Below are positions 55,576 through 64,000 of a stretch of DNA of 64,000 nucleotides, in pieces. Both the position numbers and the translations under genes were made by a program. Position 1 is the stretch's first letter. The number at the start of each line of letters is the position of its first letter. The notes beneath the pieces were generated by a model. That model saw only the letters and a program-made list of their open reading frames with translations, had not been told where the DNA came from and did no database searches. The stretch comes from Rallus limicola (Eukaryota > Chordata > Aves > Gruiformes > Rallidae). The stretch lies in assembly GCA_022605955.1 (NCBI GenBank), contig JAKCOZ010000100.1:310001-374000 (forward strand), read 5' to 3'.

Positions 55576-56220
55576 CACAGAATCACAGAATACAATGGGT
55601 TGGGAGGGACCCCAAGGATCAGAGATCTCCAATCCCCCTGCCACAGGCAGGGACACCAAACTCAGACCGGATATACACAAGGTTGTCCAGGGCCCCAGCC
55701 AACCTGGCCTTGAACACCTCCAGGGACAGGGCATCCACCAGCTCTCTGGGCAGCCTGTTCCAGCCCCTCACTACTCTCTCTGTGAAAAACTTCCCCCTAA
55801 GATCTAATCTGAACCTTCCTTCCTTCCTTTATCTTTAGTCCATTCCCCCTTGTCCTGCCAGGCTCTGCCCTTTGAACAAGCTGATTCCCCTCCTGTTCCT
55901 CTGCTCCCTTCAGGGACTGGAAGGCTGCAATGAGGTCCCCCCACAGCCTTCTCTTCTCCAGGCTGACCCAGCCCAGCTCCCTCAGCCTCTCTCCGTAGGG
56001 GAGCTGCTCCAGCCCTCTGAGCATCTCCGTGGCTCCTCTGACCCCTCTCCAACAGTTCCCCATCTTTCTTGTGTTGGGGCCCCAGCTCTGGACACAGGAC
56101 TCCAGCTGGGGCCTCCTGAGGGCAGAGCAATCCCCTCCCTGTCCCTGCTGCCACCCCTCTGCTGATGGAGCCCAGGATAACATTGGCCTTCCAAGCAACA
56201 GGAAGGACCAGGCCATCATC
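55576..56220 (-). mobile_element. Younger CR1 3' end, duplicated copy
   Basis: Same insertion as 36170-36823 at the same position of the host CR1, differing by point changes and a 10-bp deletion in GGCAGAGCAATCCCC. It was duplicated with the host, not inserted twice. Confidence 0.9.
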
Positions 56221-56731
56221 CTATGTCCCAACCAAAACCTCCTTCCTTCTTATCCAGACCATACTTCCCCCCCCACCTCGTCTCATGGCACAGGGAGACT
56301 CTCTATCAAACACAGGGCAATTCTCTGGAACCTTCCACAGAAGCCATGCCTCTAGCCCCTCACTAGTAAAACCATGAACCCTGAACCCAATAGAGAGAGC
56401 TACAAGCTGCCAGGGCAGGGGGAACTGAGACATCACAGAGCAAGGATAAAGCCAGGCACAAAAATACAATTACTGAGCTGGCAGCAAGGTGGGGACAGAG
56501 CAAATATCCTGGAAGGGGCATGTCCAATGCCTGGAACAACTCCAAAGCCCAGTCCAGCCTTCCAGGGATGCAAGGAAATGGGCCTCACTGGACAAGGCAC
56601 CCACAGACCACACCACATGAATGCCATGGGAGGACCTCACCCATGACACCCCACCTCTCCTAGGCTTTGCCCAAGCCTCCTAAATGCTTCTACACACACC
56701 TTGCCTACAAATCCATCCCAGAACCGACTCT
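56221..56731 (+). other. Class A upstream block of BK17
   Basis: End of the host CR1 then the standard A block; the intact equivalent of the cut stump at 36824-37399. No gene. Confidence 0.6.
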
Positions 56732-56927
56732 CCCTTCAAAGCTGCCGCCAGGGCCAATGGGACACGACCTCAAGAAGAGGACAGGAACAGGGAGCCTTGT
56801 GGCCAGCAAAACACGCCCCACCTCATTGCTCTCCAGGCTGTGGCATGTGAGAATTGCCTGTCTGAAAACTGCTGTCATGGGCAAAGGCTGTCTCTGTGCC
56901 TCGGGCACTGCAGCACCAGCATAAAAG
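56732..56927 (+). promoter_or_regulatory. Class A promoter of BK17
   Basis: TATA 56921-56927; CCAAT 56754-56758. Consensus class A. Confidence 0.8.
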
Positions 56928-57116
56928 CCGACCCAGAGCCTCTGTCCCTCACACACTTCTCCTGACGCCTTCTGCTCCACGCTCCACAAGGTGAGCCTCA
57001 AAGCCCTTCCCCTCCAGCTCCTGCCCTGCTTGGCCCAGCTCTTCCAGCCCTCAACACCTTTGCAGCCCTGCGCTTTCTCAACCTCCTCTCTTCCAGGGCC
57101 CCTCCACACCACACAC

Positions 57117-57449
57117 ATGGCCTGCAACAGCCTCTGCAGCCCCTGCGGACCCACCCCGCTGGCCAACAGCTGCAACGAGCCCTGTGTCAGGCAGTGTGAG
57201 GACTCCCGTGTCGTCATCCAGCCTTCCACCGTGGTGGTCACCCTGCCAGGACCCATCCTCAGCTCCTTCCCCCAGAGCACCGCTGTGGGATCCTCCGCAT
57301 CCGCTGCCGTGGGCAACGAACTCAGCTCCCAGGGAGTGCCTGTCTCCTCGGGAGGCTTTGGCTATGGCCTTGGCTATGGCCTTGGCTATGGCTACGGCTT
57401 AGGAGGCCTGGGCTGCTATGGAGGCAGAAGGGGCTGCTACCCCTGCTAA
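57117..57449 (+). CDS. Feather beta-keratin BK17 (110 aa, promoter A)
   Basis: Intron 56991-57096; AATAAA 57521-57526, the shortest 3'UTR together with BK11. Ser8, STVV: same protein as BK1 and BK4. One silent change (TCCTCGGGAGGC). Its downstream 0.9 kb matches BK4. Confidence 0.95.
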   Translation: MACNSLCSPCGPTPLANSCNEPCVRQCEDSRVVIQPSTVVVTLPGPILSSFPQSTAVGSSASAAVGNELSSQGVPVSSGGFGYGLGYGLGYGYGLGGLGCYGGRRGCYPC

Positions 57450-57526
57450 GGGCCCTCTCCACCAGCCATCTCCCTAACCAACAAAAATCCTGGAGTCCAT
57501 ACTGTGGACTGAGATTACACAATAAA

Positions 57527-57825
57527 CCTCTCCTGCAGCACAGCCTTTGACATCTCTTCATCTGTGTTTTTATTCTTCCAAAGCTCATCCAGCCTCACAC
57601 AACAGAAAGGCAGGGTGAAGTATTCAGCAGCCTGGGTTCTCAATTGGATGCTAGACTTTTCTTTAGGATGGGTATTCTGACATCATCCCACTGGCACTTC
57701 CAGCCTGACACACAAGACCTTCCCTTGCCCAAAGAAAAGCTTTGATACATTTATTCACCTCTACACGTGGCTCTGATGCCTCTCTGATAGGGTTAGATTA
57801 CAAGAGCTTGGGCCATTGACACGGG
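57527..57825 (+). other. 3' flank of BK17
   Basis: Nearly the same as after BK4. No gene. Confidence 0.6.
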
Positions 57826-58410
57826 GATAGAATCAGAGAATCAGAATCAGAGAATGGTTGGGGTTGGAAGGGACCTCAAGAGAGTATTGAGACCCACCCA
57901 GAAACACTCCAAACCCACCACAGAGACACACAACTCTCCACACACACACACAGACCACCGGCCTCAACACTTTTGAACATGTCCATCTGGACAATTCCTG
58001 ATCCAACACATGGTGGAGAGCCAAACCCATGGCTCTTCAATTTACAGGCAAGTACCTTGTGTGGGACAGTGTCTAAGGCTTTACACACATCCAGGTTGAT
58101 GACAACAATCACTCTTCTCATCCCCACAAACGCTGACACTCCGCTCTGGAAGGCCACCCGATTTTCTCAGGCATGATGTGCTTTTGTGAAGCTATGCTGG
58201 CTGCTGGCAACCACCTCTCCCTCTTCCAGGTGTGTCACCATTCTTTCCAAAAGTATTTTCTCCACGACCATGACAGGCACAGAGGTGACACTGACAGGCA
58301 AGTAGTTACCCCGGGGCTTCCTTCTCCCCTTTTCTCAGAAACGAGGGGTACATCTGCCAACTAGTTGGGGGGGGGGGGGAGGGGGGAGGGCAACTCCCTT
58401 ACACTGCCCA
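57826..58410 (-). mobile_element. CR1 LINE ORF2 fragment, antisense, fuller copy
   Basis: As 12111-12640 but keeping about 105 bp more after 58304: AGTTACCCCGGGGCTTCC and CTCCCCTTTTCTCAG match CR1, followed by a long G tract (58367-58390). It shows that the BK4 copy lost this segment. Confidence 0.75.
58367..58390 (+). repeat. G-rich tract
   Basis: 13 G, A, 6 G, A, 3 G. Potential G-quadruplex and a likely sequencing or assembly weak point. Confidence 0.85.
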
Positions 58411-59205
58411 ACTCATGAACCAGTATGTCCAACAGTGTTGGCTCCATAGACCCGCCCTGGGCTACCCACCTGAGACTTGCCTCCTACTGATCTTTCTACC
58501 ACTCATCGGAGTGATCTGGTTTCCTCTTCTTATTTCCACACTGATGATACTCACCATCACCTTCTTGTACTGCCTGGCACTGGCACCCCTGTACAGAATA
58601 ATTTCTACATCCCCTTCCAAAGGAACAATAAACAGGCTCACCAGTCTCTACCTTCACAGATCTTCCTTCCCGTACCTCTTACACAGAGGAGCCTTAGGAA
58701 GTCTCTGCAGGTTTTTAGCAACCACCCCCAGGAACAAGACCTCTACAAGAAAAAAAAGAAGGGCCTCCCAAAGAAGTGGTCCAGCTCCCACCCTCACCTG
58801 TTATGCTGACATACCCCCAGAAGGCCCCAGGGAGGTGTGGACGGGCAGTTGCCAAGCACTCAGGAGCTCTGGACTAAAGCTGCCAGGACAATGGCTGCTC
58901 TCACAAGCAGCCCTCCTCTGCCTGCTTGGTACTCATACAACAGGGGTGGCCCAAAAGGGACACAAGGCTAAAGATGCTGCCCCCTTTCTCCCAGAGACAA
59001 ACTTTGGAGGCACAGGGACAGAAAGACAGAACCACAGAGCAGAAGCAGCGGGAAAGACTAGGCCCAAAGTCACACTTAGCCTCATGGCAGCAAGGCAGAG
59101 AAGGCCCAAATGCCTTTGATTGGCAGATACACAATGCACAGAGCAGCCTTTCATGGAGCCACACCACAAAACTGCCATGGCATGATCTTACTAATGACAC
59201 CCCAG
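58411..59205 (+). other. Shared spacer block and class B upstream sequence
   Basis: Equivalent to 12641-13060 then to 46671-46960. A 234-codon open frame spans it but is not conserved in the sister blocks. It stops at CACCCCAGCTTTC next to a keratin poly(A) end. Confidence 0.55.
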
Positions 59206-59245
59206 CTTTCTTTTCAATAAACTTCTCCTGCAGCACAGCCTTTGA
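59206..59245 (+). pseudogene. Deletion scar: B upstream joined to keratin poly(A) end
   Basis: B upstream sequence (CTAATGACACCCCAGC) passes directly into TTTTCAATAAACTTCTCCTGC, the end of a keratin 3'UTR (AATAAA 59216-59221). Promoter, exons and CDS have been removed in one deletion. Confidence 0.8.
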
Positions 59246-59610
59246 CAGCTCCTCGTTCAGTCTTTTGCCTCTCAAGGCTCATCCAACCTCACCCAGCAAA
59301 GTGCCAGGGCTCAACAGGCCCCTCACGTGGCTTGACCAATGGCTGACACTTCTTTCTCTAGGACGGGCACCCCAAAATACCTCCCACCTGCACCCAATGC
59401 GCTTCCAGCCCGTCACACAAGACCTTCCATTCCCAAACAACAGCCTGGGCACACTTCTGCAGGTCTACCCATGCCTCTGACCCACGGCATCCTTTCTGCT
59501 GGGGGAAATTGCCCTGCATGCTGGGTCACCACTGAGGTTCTTTCACTCCCCTGCCTACAGTGGAAACGGGAGAGAAAGAATGACCCAAGTTCTGTGTGGC
59601 CACAGAACAG
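59246..59610 (+). other. 3' flank of the deleted unit
   Basis: A diverged keratin 3' flank (CTCATCCAACCTCACCCAGC, CCCGTCACACAAGACC). No gene seen. Confidence 0.5.
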
Positions 59611-60942
59611 CAACACAAGAACAAGACCAGGATCAGCAGCCCCTACTTTCCCAGATCTTCTTCCCTGCACTCCTCACACAGACAAAGCTTAGGCGCTCTC
59701 TGCCAACCTTTACCAATCCCTCCAGAGCAATATGAACTCAATGAGATCATAGAGACACCCCCTGAAAAAATTCTTCAAGCTCCTTCCCTCACCACTCCTG
59801 GGGACATCCCATCAGACCCCACAGAGCTGAGTACATGCAGCTGTCCAGCACACCTTCCTACCTCCCTGTGTCATTCTGAGCAACAAGGAAGTTTTCACTT
59901 ACAACATCCAGCCCAAAAAGCACGCCCCTTGGCTGAACTGGAGTTGCCTTGCCATTCCTCAGGCCCTCAGCATTCACCATCCATCCCCAGGGCCTCAGCT
60001 CTGCAGCCACATGCTGCACGCTTGGCTCCAGCTCGCCCTGGCAATCTGCAGACCCTCCTTCTGCCAGCAAACACTGTGCAGAGAAGTGGCCTCACCCCTC
60101 AGTACGCACCCTAAGGAAAGATCCCAGTGTTCCTGCAGCACCACATCCTCTCCCTGCGGCTTCCACTCTCCTCTGCCTCTCATCACACTCACGGGCTCTC
60201 CACACTCTCACCTGCCCATGCAAAGGAGCCATGGGGTGTGGATGGGCACACCAGAGCCCGGCCTACAAACCTGTCAGCCTTAGGAAAGGGCAGCACTGCT
60301 GAGGGGCTAACACCAGCTGAGAAGGAGCCTGGCAGGCCTCCCAACAACACTGGGGACACCTCAGCTCTGGACAGAGGCTGCCAGGATGATGGCCTGCTCT
60401 CACAAGCAGCCTCCCTCTGCCTGCTTCTACTCATACACCATGCACAGACCCACAGCCCCCGTTCTCCCAAACACAGGAGCCACAGGGGCAGCAAGACAGA
60501 ACCACAGAGCACCAGCAGTTGGAAAGGCTGGGCCCAAAGACACAGTTAGCATCATGGCAGCAAGGCAGGGAAGCCCTGAATGCCATGGAAGGGACAGCAC
60601 CTCACCTGGTACAAATCCAACGCTCAGACCAGCCTTGCAGCCCTGGTAGAATTGGGGCACTCGCCTTGGCTGACCTGCAGCCAGTTTTGCCATTCCACAA
60701 GCCTCCAGCATTCATCCTTGCTGGGGAAGGCCCAAATGCAATGGAAGGGGCAGCCCCTCACCTGGCACAACATCAAAGCCTTCCAGGGAGGCATGGAATG
60801 GTGGCACCCACTTCACAACACATCTGCAAACCACACAAAACAGCTGGAATAGCATGACCTCAGTGACGACACCCCAGCTCTATTAAGCTTTGGATGTGTC
60901 TCCTGCCCCTCCTGACACACACACTCAACACCCAGAATTTGG
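59611..60942 (+). other. Class B upstream region of BK18
   Basis: Positions 59611-59930 match 13480-13785. Positions 59931-60350 are the fourth copy of the four-copy block. From 60660 it follows the BK8-type upstream block (GGCTGACCTGCAGCCAG). No gene. Confidence 0.55.
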
Positions 60943-61130
60943 CCCTTCAAAGCTGCTGCCAGGGACAAGTGAACATGGAGTCACGAGAAGGACATGAAAT
61001 GGCAGAAAAGTGTGGCCAGGAAAACATGCCCCAGCTCATTATGCGTGAGGCTGTGGCAGGCAAGACCTGCTTGAGGAAAAACCTGGTCACTCACAAAGGC
61101 TGTCACACCCCTCTGGGACCAGCATAAAAG
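60943..61130 (+). promoter_or_regulatory. Class B promoter of BK18
   Basis: TATA 61124-61130. Single module 2 of the GAGGCTGTGGCAGGCAAGACC variant, with AAAACATGCCCCA (the CpG of the GC box changed to TG). Module 1 has GCTGCTGCC. Confidence 0.8.
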
Positions 61131-61319
61131 CCGACCCAGAGCCTGTGTCCCTCACACACTTCTCCTGACGCCTTCTGCTCCACGCTCCACAAGGTGAGCC
61201 TCAAAGCCCTTCCCCCCCAGCTCCTGCCCTGCTTGGCCCAGCTCTTCCAGCCCTCAACACCTTTGCAGCCCTGAGCTTTCTCAACCTCCTCTCTTCCAGG
61301 GCCCCTCCACACCACACAC

Positions 61320-61652
61320 ATGGCCTGCAACAGCCTCTGCAGCCCCTGCGGACCCACCCCGCTGGCCAACAGCTGCAACGAGCCCTGTGTCAGGCAGTGT
61401 GAGGACTCCCGTGTCGTCATCCAGCCTTCCACCGTGGTGGTCACCCTGCCAGGACCCATCCTCAGCTCCTTCCCCCAGAGCACCGCTGTGGGATCCTCCG
61501 CATCCGCTGCTGTGGGCAACGAACTCAGCTCCCAGGGAGTGCCTGTCTCCTCTGGAGGCTTTGGCTATGGCCTTGGCTATGGCCTTGCCTATGGCTACGG
61601 CTTAGGAGGCCTGGGCTGCTATGGAGGCAGAAGGGGCTGCTACCCCTGCTAA
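61320..61652 (+). CDS. Feather beta-keratin BK18 (110 aa, promoter B)
   Basis: Intron 61194-61299 (private C run CTTCCCCCCCCAGC and GAGCTTTC); AATAAA 62080-62085. Ser8, STVV, Ala90. A TGA in frame with the CDS at 61272-61274, inside the intron, shows that translation cannot start upstream. 3'UTR and downstream 2.3 kb match BK3. Confidence 0.95.
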   Translation: MACNSLCSPCGPTPLANSCNEPCVRQCEDSRVVIQPSTVVVTLPGPILSSFPQSTAVGSSASAAVGNELSSQGVPVSSGGFGYGLGYGLAYGYGLGGLGCYGGRRGCYPC

Positions 61653-62085
61653 GGGCCCTCAACAACAGCCCTGACACCAAGATCCTGATCTCTGGATGCC
61701 AAACCGAGGATTCAAGTCACTCCTCCAAGCCTTTCATGGCACATGGACCTCCCATCCGTGGCACCAGGAAAGGAAGCAGGGCAGGTGCTAGGCCAGCCTC
61801 AGACCAACATGGCCCCTGCATCTCCTCCTCTTCTCCTGCTTCCTTCTTTGCATCACCTTTTCTCTTGTGTCCACTACTCTGAACTAGAACTTCCAGCACA
61901 CAAACAAAGACCACCAGGAACCTCAACTCTGCCACTCCCACACTGGGGCAGAAACACCTCGTGGCTCTGGGGAGAATTCCTACATACAAAGGATGTTGGC
62001 TGATGCTCACCCGACCTCTGCCTCACACGGGTGCCCCTCTTCTGGCCACTCCTTCCTTGTCACTGTGTTTTTGTCCTTCAATAAA

Positions 62086-62338
62086 CTTCTCCTGCATCAC
62101 AGCATTCAACACGTCCTCATTCAGTCTTTCTTCTCCCAGGGCTCATCCAACCTCACCCAGTAAAAGGCCAGGGCTCCAAAGGCCATGGTGGTGGCTTGAC
62201 AAACGGCTGCCAGACCTCTCTCAGAAACTACATCCCCACAAACAACTCCCATTGGCACCCGGTGCCTTCTAAGCCCGTCACATAAGACCTTCACCCTCCC
62301 AAGCAAAACCCTGGACACACTTAGGCACTTCTGAACCC
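62086..62338 (+). other. 3' flank of BK18
   Basis: Matches 7537-7785. No gene. Confidence 0.6.
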
Positions 62339-62810
62339 CAGTCCCTTGTGGGCTTCCCCAGGATTCCATTCCAGGTCCAGTTCTCTTCAACACTTTCATA
62401 AACGACCTGAACTCAGGACTACAGGGCGTCTTAATAAAAAATATCTAGATGACACCAAATTGAGACAAGCTGTTGCCTCTGTTGATGGTGGAGAAGCCTT
62501 ACACAGAGAGCTGGGCAGATTAGAGAGCTGGGCAGTCACCAAGACTATGAAGATTAAAAAGGGCAAGTAGTGGATTCTCCACCTGGGAATAGCCATCCCT
62601 GGCTGTGCATCCAGCCTGGAAGGCCAGGAGCTGGTGCTGAGAGGGATCTGGAGTCTTGGTTAACCCAAACTTAATCGTGAGCCATCAGTGTGCCCACACA
62701 GTCAGGGGGACCAACTGTATCCTGGGGTTTTCTTCAATCACAGCACGGCCAGCTGGTCCTGAGAGGGGATTGTCCCATTTTTCACTTCCCTGGTGCAGCC
62801 TCACCTTCAA
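62339..62810 (+). mobile_element. CR1 LINE ORF2 fragment, sense
   Basis: Copy of 7790-8260, differing by scattered point changes (for example a TAG at the GGGCAAGTAG site). Confidence 0.75.
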
Positions 62811-62948
62811 GGGTGCCCCCAATGTGGTTAGGTAGCATTCTTCCTCACCATTCCTGGGGTCATCCTATCAGGCCTCACAGATGAGTACCTGCCATTGTTG
62901 AGCACTCCTTCCAAATGCTTTGATTCTTCCTCAACTCACAGGACAGCT
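62811..62948 (+). other. Spacer before the relic promoter
   Basis: Copy of 8261-8400. No gene. Confidence 0.5.
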
Positions 62949-63310
62949 GTGGACATGAAATGGCAGAAAAGTGTGGCCAGGAAAACACGCCCCAGCTCAT
63001 TGCTCATGAGGCTGTGGCAGGCAAGACCTGCTTGAGGAAAGACGTGGTCACTCACAAGGGCTGTCACACCCCTCTGGGACCAGCATAAAAGCCAACCCAG
63101 AGCCTCTGTCCCTCACACACTTCTCCTCACGCCTTCCTTTCATAGGATGGGCAGGAAGACGTTGTGGCTCTGGTAAGAGCTCCAGCATACAAAGGATGTT
63201 GGCTCATGGTCCCCTGACCTGTATCTCACACAGGCACCCTCATACTTGGAACGCTTTCCTTTCCTGGTGTTATTTTCTGTCTAATAAAGTTCTTTTGCAT
63301 CAAAGCCTTC
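62949..63310 (+). pseudogene. Gene-less relic: class B promoter fused to keratin 3'UTR, second copy
   Basis: Same fusion and same breakpoint as 8401-8760. TATA 63085-63091 is followed by GCCAACC, and AATAAA is at 63283-63288. Promoter, TATA and poly(A) signal are all still intact in both copies. Confidence 0.8.
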
Positions 63311-63675
63311 GACGTGTCCTCAGTTGTTCTTTCTTCTCCCAAGGATCATCCAACCCCAGACACAAGAAAGGCAGGCTTCAAGTAGCTATTGGGGTGGGTT
63401 CACCAATTAATACCAGGCCTTTCCTTAGGATCTGGATTCTGAAAAATCATCCCACTGGCACATGGTGCACTCCTGGCCTGACACACAAGGCCTTCAGTGG
63501 CCCAAAGAAAAGGTTCAATACTTTTATTCACTTCTACACATGCCTCTGATGCCTGTCTGAGAGAGCTACATGGCCTGGGGAACAGCTGAGCACTGAGACC
63601 CTCTATCACTGCCCCTCCAGAACTGGGAAGGGGAGGGAAAATATGCCAAGAGCTTTGTGCATCCACGTGAGGACA
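63311..63675 (+). other. 3' flank of the relic unit
   Basis: Copy of 8761-9125. No gene. Confidence 0.6.
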
Positions 63676-64000
63676 GAGACAGCACAGAATCAGAGAATGG
63701 TTTGGGTTGGAAGGCACCTAAAAGTCATTCAGTTTCATCATTCCTGCCAGGATCAGAATCACAGACTGACTAGGCTGGAAAAGACCTTCAAGATCATCAA
63801 GTCCAATCATTCCTGTCCTGTGCTAAACCAGATCCCTGAGAAGCTCATCTACCCATTGTTAAACACACCCAGGGATGGGGACTCACTACTGGCCACACTA
63901 TTTCTGGTACAGGGAAACCCTCCACTGGACCAGGCTGCTCAAAGCCACATCCAACCTGGCCTTGAACACTGCCAAAGACCCAGGGAAACATAGAGCAGTG
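63676..64000 (-). mobile_element. CR1 LINE with nested CR1, antisense, cut by the window end
   Basis: Copy of 9126-9452; the nested CR1 lies at about 63743-63918. One single-base deletion separates the copies (at about 63719). Confidence 0.75.

Noticed and set aside
58415..59119. 234-codon open frame, the longest in the window
   Set aside because: Crosses the shared spacer block and B upstream sequence. Sister blocks at 12641, 16441 and 46376 have other frames and stops, there is no recognisable domain, and part is promoter-distal sequence.
1..64000. Regular direct repeats suggesting a CRISPR-like or bacterial array
   Set aside because: The repeats are whole gene units of 2.5-6 kb with introns, TATA boxes, poly(A) signals, CR1 and LTR elements. 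The sequence is a bird genome.

Overview
This window is eukaryotic and almost certainly avian. It holds a tandem array of feather-type beta-keratin (corneous beta-protein) genes. The spacers are built largely from decayed CR1 LINEs, and there is one ERVL-like solo LTR that typifies bird genomes. The species cannot be fixed from the sequence. I number the 18 intact genes BK1-BK18 by position. BK1 and BK2 (left 4.5 kb) are on the minus strand and BK3-BK18 on the plus strand, so BK2 and BK3 are head to head across about 2 kb. Successive plus-strand genes lie 2.5-6.3 kb apart.

Every gene has the same architecture: an ATAAAAG TATA box exactly 196 bp before the ATG; a non-coding exon 1 of about 39 nt ending CAAG; a 106-bp GT-AG intron; 20 nt of exon 2 leader; one coding exon of 110 codons (111 in BK9 and BK13); and an AATAAA signal 70-445 bp after the stop. 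The protein has a feather-keratin Cys-rich head, the 34-residue beta-sheet core, a Gly-Tyr-Leu repeat tail and a Cys-rich end. No length difference exists among the 18 copies from TATA to the last few codons, so this block is strongly homogenised. Outside it the copies differ sharply.

There are two promoter classes. Class A drives BK1, 7, 9, 10, 12, 13, 15, 16 and 17. Class B drives BK2, 3, 4, 5, 6, 8, 11, 14 and 18. There are about five 3'UTR classes. Two coding polymorphisms (Ser/Arg8 and the residue 37-40 motif) occur in all four combinations with both promoter classes, the signature of recombination or gene conversion between neighbours.

Between genes, each unit carries a conserved 3' flank, then an old CR1 in antisense orientation to the gene (3' end nearest the gene), then a promoter-class-specific upstream block. 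BK3, BK7, BK10 and BK18 instead have a CR1 in sense orientation downstream first. Younger insertions sit on top: a solo LTR at 2438-3021 with a 5-bp target duplication, a nested CR1 at 36170 that is duplicated with its host at 55576, and a small nested CR1 near 3113, 9195 and 63743. The last 2.7 kb (61.3-64.0 kb) is a close copy of 6.8-9.45 kb.

Several scars show gene loss: promoters without genes (8.4, 37.2, 38.1 and 63.0 kb), tails without bodies (5.9, 18.6 and 59.2 kb) and a cut upstream block (43.17 kb). I saw no non-keratin cellular gene, tRNA, rRNA or CRISPR array. Many further open frames exist, but they are shadows of the keratin exon or chance frames in repeats.
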